Part shown: positions 33,633 to 46,444 of the stretch, piece after piece
How the letters are laid out: the number at the start of each line of letters is the position of its first letter
How positions within the stretch are numbered: the first letter of the stretch is position 1
Assembly: GCA_021397835.1 (NCBI GenBank)
Contig: JAJFZO010000396.1
Location: 1,612,001-1,676,000 of the forward strand
Direction of reading: 5' to 3'
Length of the DNA: 64,000 nucleotides
Source of the DNA: Moringa oleifera
Lineage: Eukaryota > Streptophyta > Magnoliopsida > Brassicales > Moringaceae
The notes under the pieces: model-generated
Seen by the model: the letters and a program-made list of their open reading frames with translations, nothing else
Database searches by the model: none
What the model was told of the DNA's origin: nothing
Position numbers and translations under genes: made by a program

Positions 33633-34600
33633 GGTACCCAATTGATTGAATTTGGGTATGACACAAACTACAATTATAGTATCCACTTGAATGAATCCCG
33701 ATAGCTATCTAAATGAATGCTTGGCGTCTAATAAAGATGGTACCCTATTGAATGAAATTGGGTTTTGTATTTAATAATTATAGTATCCAATTGAAAACAA
33801 ATTTGGGTTGAGATCTAATTAATCTAGTGTCCAATTTCACTCCATTGGGTAATTTGGGTTTGTACAAATAGATAATAAGTGGAGAAGTAATCAAAGAAAT
33901 TTGGGCTAACTACTGAGTAAAGAAAATTGGAAGCAATGTAAATGAGCCCTCAATTATTAACCATTAGCAAGTCAAGTGGGCTTTTACTCGTATTTTTAAG
34001 AGAGCCAAGCCTGTGAACTTATGTATGTCTTACAGTATTTCCAGAAAATGTGCCTTTTACATCAGTTTAATGTGCACATATATATAACCGAGAAGATATC
34101 TGAATTAAGAAATTTGATTAACAGATAAAAGGTTTATTAGTGAACTGAATTATCAATTTAAGTTGACATAAAATAAAATTTAAAATACACATGAATTTTT
34201 TAATATCGCACTAACTTTTGTATGTCACATTTAATTATAATTAAAAAAGATAAACACTTTTAATTTTTTTTTAAAAAAAGAAAATCTTACAGGCCTCAAC
34301 AGAATGGCATGATACTAGTTTTTACATCTGCTGGCACTATGAACAATAACAGCAGATGCGGTGTTTCTACAGCTAGTTACTTATGACAAGTATGCAAAAT
34401 TTCAGCAGATTAATTAATCATCAAGTATCAGGCAAAAACTTCCACATATGAGAATAAGGACTACTCAGTGGTACCCTAAGTCATATGAAAGAAATAGCAT
34501 TAAGTTTCTATATATTTACAGCAGAGCAGGCCATGAATTCCTCCATTTTGTAGAACTGCACAATCAACCAGCATTACCCGAAAAAAGAATGTAAAATATT
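33240..34600. other. AT-rich spacer, (TA)n run, nothing else recognised
   Basis: Low-complexity A/T sequence with a (TA)n microsatellite at about 33600-33630. Around 33640-33850 the phrase 'ccaattgaatgaaattggg' recurs in several variants, suggesting a decayed repeat. No gene. Confidence 0.5.
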
Positions 34601-36300
34601 ATACCATGTGATCTTGAAGTGGTGGCAAATTAAGCAGCTTTCCTTTTGGCAGCTTTAAGGTTAGACAGCCTTAAAATAAAATCCTAATTTCCATGTCAAT
34701 ATAGATCTAACAGATTGCAATCAAACATGGTTCAAAAAGATAGTCTGCAGCTCCTTGTAGTTGCAGTGAATATAAACACAATGATTAGCTTAACAGATAC
34801 CCACATAATAAAAATATGATCTGAATCTCAAACATCAAACAAGAAAATGATTAAGATTTTCCATATGACTACCAAGTTTTAAGAAGCAGAATATCAGGTT
34901 TGGTGCAAAACTTTGGAAGAGATGGTGCTGATGATTTGTCTGCAATAATGGGAAAAGCAGAAGCATACGAGAATGACAAATGCAACGCCAACTACGATGA
35001 CGTGTAGAAAGCAAAAGCACAAGAAAAAACATGACCATATTAATCTCCTTTTTAGGTTTCTGTTGCAGCAATTTGACCAGGATTTATGGTTCTTCTGTTC
35101 CATCAATTGACAAAAAATCAAGAAATATGAAAGAGAAAAAAATAAAGAATAAGACACCAAGGACACAAAACATACATGTTTTGCCATACAAGCCTACATC
35201 CACCCGCAAGGAAAAAAGAGAAACAAATTCTTTTAATCACAGGAGACTACATGATCCCTGATTCAATAACTCCCACCCCAGTGTCCAAGTATACCCAAAT
35301 TCTCACCACAGTCTTGAAACTTAGCAGCATTCTCTCCCACTCCTAAAAGGCTATTTTCCTGTAGGGCAATAGACATAATAAACAGGGAACTGCTTGCCAA
35401 TTGACAAACAGTGACAAATTTAGAAATGGCTCTGCCTAACTCCGAATTTAGTCTAAACACAACAGTTCTCCTCGCTCTTTGAACTTAGTATATGTAATTC
35501 TTACTCAAGATAAGATGGTAAACTTTTAGGTATTATTGGATCAGTATCTATTGCAGATTTCAGGCACATTCAGAGCAGTTTATCATTCAGAGTCCGAACA
35601 TGGCAAACAAAAGTCATACAATCTTTTCTGTACACTTAAGTAATGTCCACGTTGGAGAAGGCCAACGCTCCTGCATGATTGCAAGCATTTTTCATTTGTC
35701 CCGGCAGCCCCATTGTGAAGATAACTCAAGGATAAAGGATAATAAGTGACCAATAGGTTAAACAAGGTTTTAAATTCTTTTACATAATGCTTATCAATAG
35801 CCATCAGAATATAAATTGACAAGGAGATACGACAAAACTAAACTGGGTTTCAAATGTTGCTACACTTTTGAGTCCCAGCTACACTTTGACCCTGAAGCCT
35901 ACTCTGCACTACGTTGATTCAGGTAAAAAAAAACTCTTACAAAGAAAGTATTCTACGAGAAATAATCAAAGAATTGGCCAACGTAGAATTAAAGGAGAAT
36001 ATCTAGTTTTAGGAATGAGTCACAAAGCTCACAAGAGAGAACCTACCTGAACACAAATGTGCACACATCTGAAAAAAATGCACTACCACCAAGATGTTGG
36101 AGATATAAAAATCTAATGACACACATTCAAAAGTAAAAACAAATATCAGAAATTTACCATTCAGATTTGCTACAGAAGCTTTAGACATAGAATACAGCTG
36201 GGCCCTAAATGAAACAAGAATTATTAAGCTCAGCACCACCATAGCAAGACCATGAAAGAAACCATAATATCTACAGCGAGCACATGGAGATCAATTTACC
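34600..36300 (-). other. Region with possible orphan exon fragments, no gene model
   Basis: On the minus strand a few short stretches look exon-like. One near 34635-34675 ends LSNLKAAKRKAA and a stop after an AG. One near 36174-36205, between CATTTAG and GTAAAT, reads AQLYSMSKASVANLN. One near 34870-34955, after TTATTGCAG, reads SSAPSLPKFCTKPDILLLK. They do not join into a recognised protein and may be chance or parts of an unrecognised gene. Confidence 0.2.
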
Positions 36301-36495
36301 TCTTACTCCAAGGACATTCCTTTATTTGATGAAATGGGTAGACGTGGTGCTTAACAGTTTAGATGGTAAGTTAATCATTATACCTCGAAAACTGAATCAG
36401 TAATATCTATGGGCCACAAGCACAAATGGCAAGTTTTCATAGCTAGCAAAATACAATTAAGCATTTATTTACAGTAACAGTTAAATTGCAAGATC

Positions 36496-39400
36496 TCAAG
36501 CTGAAGGAAGAATATCCAAGGCAACTTCCTTTAGGGACGGCATAACTTCTTGCTGATGCAAACAGATATACTTATTCCTCACTTTTCTAAGAACTTTCCA
36601 GGGACCTGGGTAGCATCTATTCAAACAATACTAAAACACAATCAGTTGAGGGGAAAATGTTGAATTTAACAATTCAAGTTTACGACATAATGAACCTAGT
36701 GCCTGCCATTTATTGTGTGAAGAACCTCTACCCATGGATATTGTAAAATTTCAGAAAAATCACAAAAGTTCTTAGTCAATGTAACTATGACCAGACAGAT
36801 TCAACAAGGATTAGCTAGCAAACCTGAAAAGTACTCCCCCTTTCTGTCCCTTAAAATTGTGAATGTAATACACGGTCTCCATCATCGGCAGGAGCGTCTT
36901 GGAAAGTGCAGCCAACTTAGGGTAGAAGAATGGAGGATAATCTTAGTTCATTTAAAGAAAACCATAGTGTATGAGGACTAAAAGGAGCTTTCAAGAGATT
37001 CTTCAAGGTGTGACTCTTAAATTCCTCAGTGCTACAACAGATTGCATCTAAGTTAAGGTTCATCTTTACCCTTTTTTTCTCTTTGACTTATTTCTTTGAA
37101 AAATTTCTGCTAGAAAGGTTTTGGTGGGAACCAATATATTGTTGGAACTATTCAAGGTTTTCAATACAGCACTCTAGACTTCGAAGAGCTTTTAGATAGC
37201 TCTCAGGTGGTCTAAATTAATGATGTTACTCTAAAACATCTATAAAATGTCATCTGGCCCCTACTTTTTGCATAACCAAGCACTGCACTTGAGCTTAGCT
37301 ACATAGGAACTATGTAAGATTGGAAAAGGATACACAAAGATCTTATGTGGTCAAGTTTAATTATTGATAAAGGATACACCCAGATCTTATACGATCAAGC
37401 TCTCCATTGAATATAATTAGTTTTCGTGCAGTGTTGATGACAGCTTCTTTGTAAAGCTCCTCCACCACAAGCATTTCTGGGTTGCAAAGCGAAAAGCAGA
37501 TATCATCAGTTGGAGTTAATATCGATAACAAGACAGGATGTTTGAAAGCTACCATTGACATTAAAGTAAGGATAGGCAACCAGGAACAAGTCATCTTCTG
37601 GCTTCACACGGTCAGCCATTTTGATTTTTTCAACAAAACCAAAATCCTCAAAAATGGATGGCTTTGTCAGATAGTCCAGTTTAAAGGAAGCTCCTTCAAA
37701 GGCTGATGTTCTTGCAAATTTAACTTCATTCGCCTCTGGAAAAAACTGAAAATTGTGATATGCAAAGGTTCACAAACTTTTTGATTTTTCTTTTTGTGAC
37801 AAAAAAATTCACAAACCTAACTTAGATGTAGAAAACTTAGCAAGAAAGATCAGAATCATTGTGAACCAAGGTACCAGGTGATTAATGCAAATTTACAGAG
37901 CAGCATTCACATACTTTTCACATACAAGCTCCCAAAAGACCAACTGAACAATTATTTTCTTGCTCACACTGAAACAATGCTCAACATCAATTCCTAACCT
38001 CAAATAAAGTTTTTTGAACATAAGGATCTTACTAATGAACTGCTCTTAAGGTCTGAAGGATACAACTTAGGGGCCAAAATAGCAACTTTTAGCTATAAAG
38101 CCGCAAAATGTGCTGCCAAGATTAAGGCTCAAGTATGAAATTGACATATGCATAGTAAACTGGCAAAAAGGAGCAGGAAATAAACCATTGCCAAGCCAGA
38201 AGAAAGAAAAAATGGAAAAGAGTTTAGCCTACTGCTCAAAGATGTGGAGACTTACTATTCTGGTACGTGTAACCTTTTCTGGACTTACGAAGCAATCACA
38301 AAACTCTCGAATTAACTGCATACTTCCAGTCATTTCTATCCCTCCTTCCCCATCCCCTGTTACACAGTTTCATAAGCGGGGAAAAGGTAGGGGGTAGATG
38401 GGGTAGAAAAACCACATGAAAAAGAAAAAAAGGTAAAAGGAAAAAAGAGAGAACCTGGGACAGATTCAAGTCCAGCTGTTGGGAATTCAATCTCCTGGAA
38501 AAAGGTACATATGCATCACAGACCATAAGTGAGTTGGCACTTTGCACGCACCTTTAGTTCTCCAATTATTAGAACCCAATATTAACTCACCATCAACTGC
38601 CTGTTATCCTTGGAAGCCAGTTCAGTTGCTCTTTTGGCCTGTTAGTTGTCAAATGCCAAAAGTGAGCAAATTTTACTGCAGCATAAGCTTACACCAGTAA
38701 AGATGAAAAGAACAATTCAATAAATAATATAAACCATAAATAAGACATTGAACATACCAATATTGCCAAATAATTATTACCATCAAAATTATGATATAAA
38801 AGGTTTAAATAGTTATGGCTTTAAGCCTTATCCCAAACATTTCAGGCTAGAAATTATTGGTATTAACCATTACCATAATCTGAGTATGCCTAAATTTAGG
38901 ATAAAATTTGCATCAGTATTTCGCCAATTCCCCCAGAGTTGCTAGAAGATTCCAATGAAATTTATATTTATTGGATATAGATTAATGAATAAAAAATTAC
39001 AGGCTCCAAGATATCTTCGAATTCTAGGAGATGTAAATCAACATCAAAGTTTACCAACCTAAAAGTATAACAAAACAAAACTTAGTCACAGAATTAAACC
39101 TAGAATGTTAACTACAACCTCCAAAAGAGATTTTCAAGTTACCTTCCATTCTTAGTTTCTCTTTTCCTTCTACCCAGAACACTGAAACCTCAAGCCCTTT
39201 ATTCCAATAGTATTGCCTCCAGTCAACATATTATCTCTTTGTCTTGCAACTCTCGCCATCCACTGCACATGAACCAGACAACTTTGCCATTGACCCTAGT
39301 TCCAAGCATAATACTCCAATTCCTCATAAATTCTGCATAACAGAGTTTCCTTTGCCTACTCAAAGAGATGGGAAGGAAGAAAAAGAAGGTTCGCCAACTC

Positions 39401-41358
39401 TAAGCACACAAGGAAAGGCAATGCAGAATGCAGATTAACCTAGATCTTCAGGACTTCAATTTGTATATATGTATACATAAATGGAAGGTTCCTTCTCATA
39501 GCTGTTCCAGAAACACCAACTATTTATATGCGGGACATTTAACTAAGGCCACATAGCTAGAAAACAGATGTCCTATACCAAGAAAGATACAATGGAAGCA
39601 AGGTAGATGCATTTCTCATTAGAAGTTTAGACAATCATTTGTTAGGCTTCCATATAAACAAAGAATGCTGTTTCTCTTGCTGATATTTGTAAAGGGAGAG
39701 AGCCCACCTAGAGAAAGGGTCATTGGTCACCAAGCAATTATCATAGGGTGATGACAACTACTCCAGAGGCAGCCATCACAAACATTTCTACTGTACTATG
39801 GTTCTTCCTGAAGACAGAGATGAAAACTAGTTCCATTAAAGCGAGTTGAAGTTATGACGTCCACTTGGAACTTACTTGAAAAGGAAGTTCATATAGAAAA
39901 AAAGGACATGAAGAATATCATACATATAAATGAACTTAGCAACATGAAGGCAGAGATTAAGCTATGGAGGAAAAGGTTACAGCAAAGTACAGGAACCCGA
40001 TATTTGGAAGCTCATTATTTCTCTTTCTCTTCCATAAAATTTATTCCACACGTAGAGTATAATAATCTCAAACCCTAACAATTGAAGATCCACCGTACTT
40101 TGTCATAAAGGGAAAAGGAAGTCTGAAATGAAACCGTACTTGTTCAAGAAGTTCAGAGTAGTCATTAGGGAATGGCACATTAAGGTCGATGGAAGTGTTA
40201 TCATCCCTTGAAACTGAATGAGTAAAATGTTTCAGATTTCTAGTCTCTGTCAATGTAATATGTTTTTTGATACCCAAATTCCCTTCACATTTTGTTGGGA
40301 GGTGTCTGCAAGGAATCTGAAAAAGAAAAAAATCAACTAAGTAAAAGGCATAGCAAGAGAAATTTACAAAGTACAGTCATACTTACACAGGAACAAGAAA
40401 CTTTTCTTCACGTTTTATTCTACAAAATCCTGTCACCCTCTAAAATCAAGGCTCTATACTACACTTATCTTTTGTCTTTGAGACATGATATTCATCCTAA
40501 TACCTTCATTAGTATGGACAAGCACATAGCATGTAAGTTAAGACTTATGACTTAGGAATTGCTACATGGAGGAAAAACAATTCATGGAAATGTTTCCCAA
40601 CAAATATAAGAAACCTTACCACTTGAGTCTATAATTAGTATTTAAAATAAATATACATGAATATTCCTACAACGGATAAGCTGTTTCCTTAGTTTGCATC
40701 AATCTATTTCAATAATATCTAAGGGATATCAATTTGCAGTTAATTTGCTTAAGTACAGAAGCACTTTGTATGCATGATTTTCCTCGTTAGCCACTAGAAT
40801 CATCACCTAACAAATAAATTCATTTTAAAGGATGATCATTTATCATTTTTTTAACTTATCGAGGAGGTATTCGGATCGGGGAATCCGATCAATGGATGGG
40901 GGAACCATCCTTCTCGGCTCCTTCAATTTAATGACTAGGAACAAAGTCAGTTCTCGACGAATTCTAATCCAGTTAGTTACGAGTTTATATCAATAAATTA
41001 GGAAAAACAGAAATTACAAATAAAATAAACCAAGATGATAGCTCAAGTTAAACATACATTAAAGTTACAAGTGCAAAGCCCATAGGACAATACAACAAAA
41101 AAATTTAACTGGACGATAAGTCAATAACAGCTTGCATTAAAAGAAAGAAACAGGAAAATTTTGAAATTTAAGTTCAATGCAGATACGAAAAGCTTATCTA
41201 GACGATCAAGCTGAATATAAGAGGCAATCATAGTTCCTTGCTTGTTCAAAAAGACAATAAAGACACTTAGTAGTGAAATGTTGTGTCACCTTTCTGTTTG
41301 GAATGGAAGGGTTGGCAAATGGAACAGTATATGCGACGGCCGTGTTTGATGGCGGCAT
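36496..41358 (-). CDS. DUF1995 protein, probably chloroplast-targeted, 9 exons
   Basis: Exons on the minus strand: 41290-41358, 40140-40316, 38591-38638, 38455-38494, 38256-38356, 37553-37745, 37378-37476, 36824-36941, 36496-36616. They total 966 bases, 321 aa, in frame with GT-AG introns. The first about 60 residues are basic, Ser/Thr-rich and poorly conserved, like a transit peptide. The DUF1995 domain follows from DLNVPFPNDYSELLEQAKRA through QEIEFPTAGLESVPG-like sequence, FFPEANEVKFAR, FKLDYLTKPSIFEDFGF, EDDLFLVAYPYFNVNEM, RSGYYPPFFYPKLAAL, and the tail PGPWKVLRKVRNKYICLHQQ to LDILPSA. DUF1995 occurs in plants and cyanobacteria; some plant members (LPA3-type) assist photosystem II assembly. 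I cannot say whether this is that member. The ATG at 41358 has an in-frame stop 24 bases upstream. A broken copy lies at 29.3-30.9 kb. Confidence 0.92.
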
Positions 41359-41559
41359 CTTTCCGACCAGACGAGATACTTACGGTTCGGAGCGCGTCCG
41401 ATACCAGGCAATTAGATTGGAACACTGGATATAAAGGTAACGGTCGAAATAATTCTGTCCCCGCGCCCCTGCCCCCACACCTAATGTACTTGTGGCGGTT
41501 GCCCTGTCATCCTTATCACAGCAACAGCTGAGATGGCAATCTGAGAGTTGGATTCGGTT

Positions 41560-43660
41560 TTCTGGAAAAAGGTCATTTTAGTCATACCATTATGTTTGTT
41601 TAATTCATGTTATCTTAAATCTGATTTCCAGTTTGAGTTAGATTCACCCAAACATATTCATATTAATTTTTTTTTAAAAATAATTTTCAAGTTGTTACTG
41701 TCCACATTTTAACCTCTAACAGATTATGACAGGGTGTCATTTTATAATTAATTTTATATTTTTATTTTAAAAATAGATTTTACAAACTGAAATATGTGAA
41801 CAATTTAAGTAAAAAAGAAACGTGACATTATTTTTTTTTATTGTCTCTAATTCTTTCTGCCGGTTTGTATGATGTTATATGTCAAAATTGTGTTTTTCAA
41901 GTTATTTTAAATTTAAAATAGTTTATTTATATATATTTATTTTAATTAATTTAAAATAAAAATTATTTAAAGTTTAAAATTTTATTTTTTCTCCTCAACT
42001 AAATTTTAACTTTTACAAACAAATTTTAACGTTTGATTTTATTTAAATCTAATTTCACTATCAAACAATGTGTGAGGATGATTTCATCCATACACATGGC
42101 ATGAGGAACGATTCTCAACATCTTAGGCCTTAAAGCAATCAGGAAGCCTAAAATCATTGTCAAAATCAACTACTTCATCATGGAAGACTTTAGCGCAAAG
42201 CAATATTATTCAAAACTGCAAGACGGGAAGGAAGGAGTTCTATGAGCTTATTTTGTGCAGACCATCAGTGATTCTTAACTCATTTTATGCAGCAAAACGC
42301 ATAAGCTGTTAGTCAGCTTTTGTCCTTCTTCAAATGTAAAGAATTACTCATAGTTTTAGATGTCTATTGCTTTTAATGGACCTTTTTTTTTTTGGTAATG
42401 CGATTTAGGTAGTCGATAATGCTATTTATGTTATAAGACTTTAAGGCAGTTTTTAATGAGGCTTTTGTTCTATAGTATTAAAGGTGAAATGCAAAGATAA
42501 TTTCCTTGTTTACAATCATACTTTTGCCAAAATACTAGTAGAGTATGCTTTTGGGATAAGTTCATGTTAATCCAATGTTGAAAAGCCTTTGCCTGAATTT
42601 TATTATCATATATAGGTGAAATTCTATAACTTTTTGTAAATCCATGACAATTATACCACATTTATGGGGTGGTGATCTATAACATGGAGTTAGTATTTTA
42701 GGAGTTTGCAGAGCTCAACAATGAGTCCTTTTGCTTTACCAAAATAGTGGCTTTAGTTGTCTTTTTGGAAGGTCTTCACAAGCTCACATCCATGTATGGC
42801 TCCCAAGCACTAAGCCAAATTAAAGGATGGCTCACATCAAGGAGACCTTCCTTGCCAAGAACAACCAGAATATCATTGATGGGTTGATATGTCCTTCTGC
42901 AACAGTTCAGTTAGTGACATTAATCACAACAGTTTCCTAAATTTTTGAAAATTAAACGTTAAGGTAATGGTAGGATTTCTTAGAATTAGCCATAAATGCT
43001 AGCTTTGTAGTAAATAAGAACGAATCATGCCATCACAAGCCCAAGCAGTGCTTATAATGCCAACATCACCACAACCATCACCGCCTTGGCTCACTCAGTT
43101 TCACTCTAATCATAATCAACACACGAGTGATGTACCAAAACAAGAGAATGATGAACTCAGCTACCACAATCCTGTAAAAGAACTTCGAACTCCTTCAACT
43201 TGATTAAAGGTGGTGGCAACGAGTCATGGTAGTCCTTAGCTTGAAACTCACCATGCTTACCAAGCTTGAAGTCCTTAAAATGGAGTAAAAGGGAAAGAGA
43301 GAAAGAGAGAAAGAAGACTAGAGAGTTACTTAATGACTGAGAGAGGGTTTGAGTTATTGAAGTGACAAGAACAGAGAAGTGAACGGACATATAATATTAT
43401 GATTATGAAAAAAATCAATTTTATCATTTTTCAAATTAAAAAATTACTAACAACTTTCAAATTATTTAGACAAAAGGTTCATTATAATTTGTTTGGATAT
43501 GTTTTGACAATCAAAGTTTGATTGCAAAAAAAAAGAGTAAAACTCAAGAGTTTACTAATTTTTACCTTTGATTTTATATTTATTATTATATACAGTTTAG
43601 ATTTTATTAATTGATATAAAATTATTTAGTTATTATTTAATTCATTTTATTGGATTGAAA
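41560..43660. other. Gene-free spacer, no element identified
   Basis: AT-rich from about 41560 to 42060. 42780-43140 has some GC-richer sequence, with a fragment reading roughly NIIDGLICPSATVQL that might be retrotransposon-derived, but this is not convincing. The frame at 43157-43390 (Ser/Leu-rich) comes from a CT-rich stretch on the minus strand. Confidence 0.4.
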
Positions 43661-43672
43661 ATAAAAGAGTAA

Positions 43673-44024
43673 ATGTTCCAAAAAAACTCTCAAGTATATC
43701 TTTGGTTACTAATCAAACTTTACTGTTCAAAAAATAATAAAACAAATTCTGATCTTTCATTAATTATCGAAACAAATCTTAAGGCCTGATGTCATAAAAA
43801 ATGAGTGTTAAGATAGGGGTAACATTGTTTTTTTTTTTTTTTTTTCCTTAAGTTCTTTCTCTTTTGTATCTTTGACTTTCTTTTTCTACAAAAATAGAGG
43901 TCTAGAGCTTAGGAAAGGAGAATTAGGGTGAAAAAAATAAGAAATGGTATTACTTCCATACTTCTATTACAATTTAGGTTTTTTTTTTTCTCTCTACAGA
44001 TTTACAAATACATTAAGACTTAAC
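43673..44024 (+). mobile_element. Probable Copia LTR
   Basis: About 350 bases beginning TGTTCC and ending AACA, immediately followed by a primer-binding site. Length and position fit a Ty1/Copia long terminal repeat. The matching 3' LTR was not found, so the left boundary is inferred. Confidence 0.5.
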
Positions 44025-44025
44025 A

Positions 44026-44700
44026 TGGTATCAAAGCTAAAACTTGCACCATTATAACTTCATCATCAAATTTGCTTGCGTATTGTAGTTTTTTCGATTT
44101 TAAGATTGAATTGCGTTAAGCCAAAATTTTCCTTGAAAATGACAATTTCGTCTCTTGCTAAGTTCACCAATTCGAATTGATCCATAATCGATCAATCATT
44201 AAAGATTCGTCTTCGCCTTACTTCATTCATCATTTAGATAATCTAGGAGTGATGATAGTTTCTTAACCGTTAATTAGTGAGAATTTTGCATTATATAACA
44301 GAGCCATGATTATCAGTCTTTTTATCAAGAATAAGCTAGGGTTCATTGATGAATTTTTTCTTAGACCTACTGGTGTTGATTTTGGACATGCTTCAATATT
44401 AGATAAAGAATAATAATTTATTTAAATTTCACCAATTTTAAACTTATTCTCCAAGGAGATTTCGATTAGTATCATATTTGTAAAAGTAACACATGAAATT
44501 TGGATTGATCTTTATGATCAATTTTGGTAATGTAATGCCCCTCGCACATTTTAATTATGTCATGAATTGATGATTTTACCGTAAAATCAAGACAATTAGT
44601 ACATATTTTACCAGATTGAAAATGATTTGGGAGGAGCTCAATGTTTATAGACTTGTTTTATATGCAAATCATATTTTGTTTACCATTACAAATAGAAGAA
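44026..44700 (+). mobile_element. Copia retrotransposon 5' internal fragment (PBS and gag remnant)
   Basis: 'tggtatcaaagc' at about 44026 differs by one base from the initiator-tRNA-Met primer-binding sequence tggtatcagagc used by plant Copia elements. Downstream, about 44280-44410, a broken frame reads NFALYNRAMIISLFIKNKLG then FIDE, matching the Copia gag N-terminal pattern (NY-W-RAM--AL-AKNKLGFIDG). Stops interrupt it. No pol follows on this strand, so only the 5' part survives. Confidence 0.75.
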
Positions 44701-45690
44701 ATAAGAGATGTTCAAAGATAGAAACATATTGACCTCTTCGAGCACCATAGCATTTGATCATAGATGTTTTATCCCTTGTTTTTCCTTTGCTCTAGTGCTA
44801 AGAACATATGACAATAGAAGATCAACAAGACAAGCCATTAAGAACTACACAGATGTTCTAAACATTGTTGCATTGTTTGTTACTTTAGGATGCATCTAAA
44901 TCTAGTAAGTTTCATCATTTTTTGTTATCTTTGTCTTTATTTTTTCAAAAAATATTTTCTTTTGGCAAATTTAGTAGGCTTATTTTCATAAATTGAATTC
45001 ATGTGCTTAGGATGATGGTTACAATATCAAAACACTCTATGCTAGAGCTTCAAAAGACTTGGCCTAGCTAGTTCTGAAGTGAGATGGGTTACTGAGGGGC
45101 ATTTCTCTTTATTTTTTCTTCACAATGCTGGGTTTTGCAGGGCAATTGTTGATGGGCTTGACAAATTAGAATGGAACGAATCCTTGTAATTGGCATCTAG
45201 ATGGACAACACACTACTCTGTGTTCACTTTGATTATGGTTTTAGTGATTATCACATCAGCATTTAATAGAAATTTCTATAGGTTGTCATTGAAGAGTTTT
45301 GCTTAATTTGCATTATGTTTGATTTTCAAGTTTTACTACTATTGCTTATTTACTTTAATATGTAAACTATATATCTAATAGAGATGATCTAATAATAAAT
45401 TCTTTTTATAACTATTATAAGAGTGACATTATTCACTAGGCATTTTTTGATGCATTGGCTTGGGAAAGTGTATTATTTTTAGTTTAATGATGCAATACTA
45501 GAAGAGAGCAGTGCAGATGAACCTTCATATAATTGTATATTGTAGCTACAAATATTTTTATTTATTATTTATTTTTATATTCCATCACATGACCATGATT
45601 TGAGTTATAAATATGTATAATTTTTGTTTTATGATGTTATTTGTATTGTTTGACTATTACAATTGCAAACATAATAATTAAATAAATAAT
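44700..45690. other. AT-rich spacer between retrotransposon fragments
   Basis: No recognisable coding sequence. The open frame at 44708-44899 has no family features that I recognise and could be further decayed gag. Confidence 0.4.
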
Positions 45691-45699
45691 AAATATTAA

Positions 45700-45985
45700 T
45701 TAATAAAAATAATAAAAACATAATTATGATGATCACAAAAATTGTCATAAAGTTTCATATGAATTTTTATGATGGTTTCGGACGATCATCAAGACACTTT
45801 CATGATGATCTTGATTGATCACCATGAGTTTTTGTGACAGTCTCTCATAAGCTGCTTAAAAATTTTAATAGATTTATGATGGTGAAATCATCAAAAATTT
45901 ATGATGGTTTTCATTGATTGTCATAATGTTTTTATATCATCACTTATAATGACATTTTCTTAACCGTTTTATGATAGATTTCTAA
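45700..45985. repeat. Cluster of short direct and inverted 'atgatgg / atcatcaa' repeats
   Basis: Variants of 'tttatgatggttt' and their inverse 'aaaccatcataaa/gatcatcaa' alternate about every 25-40 bases. Such clusters occur at the ends of CACTA or other DNA transposons, but no clear terminus was found here. Confidence 0.5.
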
Positions 45986-46014
45986 TAGAAATTGAAAAAG
46001 TACAACTAAAGTTA

Positions 46015-46440
46015 TGATTTTTTTTTAATTACTAATAGGGATTTCATCAAACTAATAAAAACCTTCAATCATTCTAGCAGTCCCAATCATTTTTCCTGAA
46101 GTTTGGTCTTAAAAAACACAATGTGACACAAAGAAAGTAATATGACAATTAGAATTGTTAGATAGTTTACTAATAGATAAAAGATTGTGATCTAATTTAT
46201 GAATATATTAAATAAAATTATGTTAAATTTTTTAGAGAGTTTAACAAGTCCCTCACCTATAATAGCTAAGAAACTACCATCGGTAATTTTAACTTTTTTA
46301 TTAGCAGAACAAGGAGAGTAAGTGCCAAATAAATAAGAAAAACTAGTCATATGGTCCAAGGCTCCTGAATCTATGATCCATGGAAACGAATTTAGATAAG
46401 AAAGGGTTTTAAACTTGTCACCTATTTGTGTCACCGATAC
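46015..46440 (-). mobile_element. Copia polyprotein fragment (protease and gag-pre-integrase)
   Basis: On the minus strand the frame reads FPWIIDSGALDHMTSFSYLF, carrying the D-S-G-A protease active-site motif and the DHMT signature of Copia elements. Next comes VKITDGSFLAIIGEG, then after a frame break DHNLLSISKLSNNSNCHITF and SGKMIGTARMIEGFY, which is the gag-pre-integrase region. In-frame stops (VF-stop-DQ, FY-stop-FD) show it is dead. It is opposite in strand to the LTR/gag fragment at 43.7-44.7 kb, so it is a separate insertion or was inverted. Confidence 0.9.
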
Positions 46441-46444
46441 ATTA

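Noticed and set aside
40855..40990. GC-richer segment in the first intron of the DUF1995 gene, considered as a SINE
   Set aside because: No pol III box pair, A-rich end or target-site duplication could be seen.
41283..41531. 82-aa plus-strand ORF
   Set aside because: Antisense to exon 1 and the leader of the DUF1995 gene.
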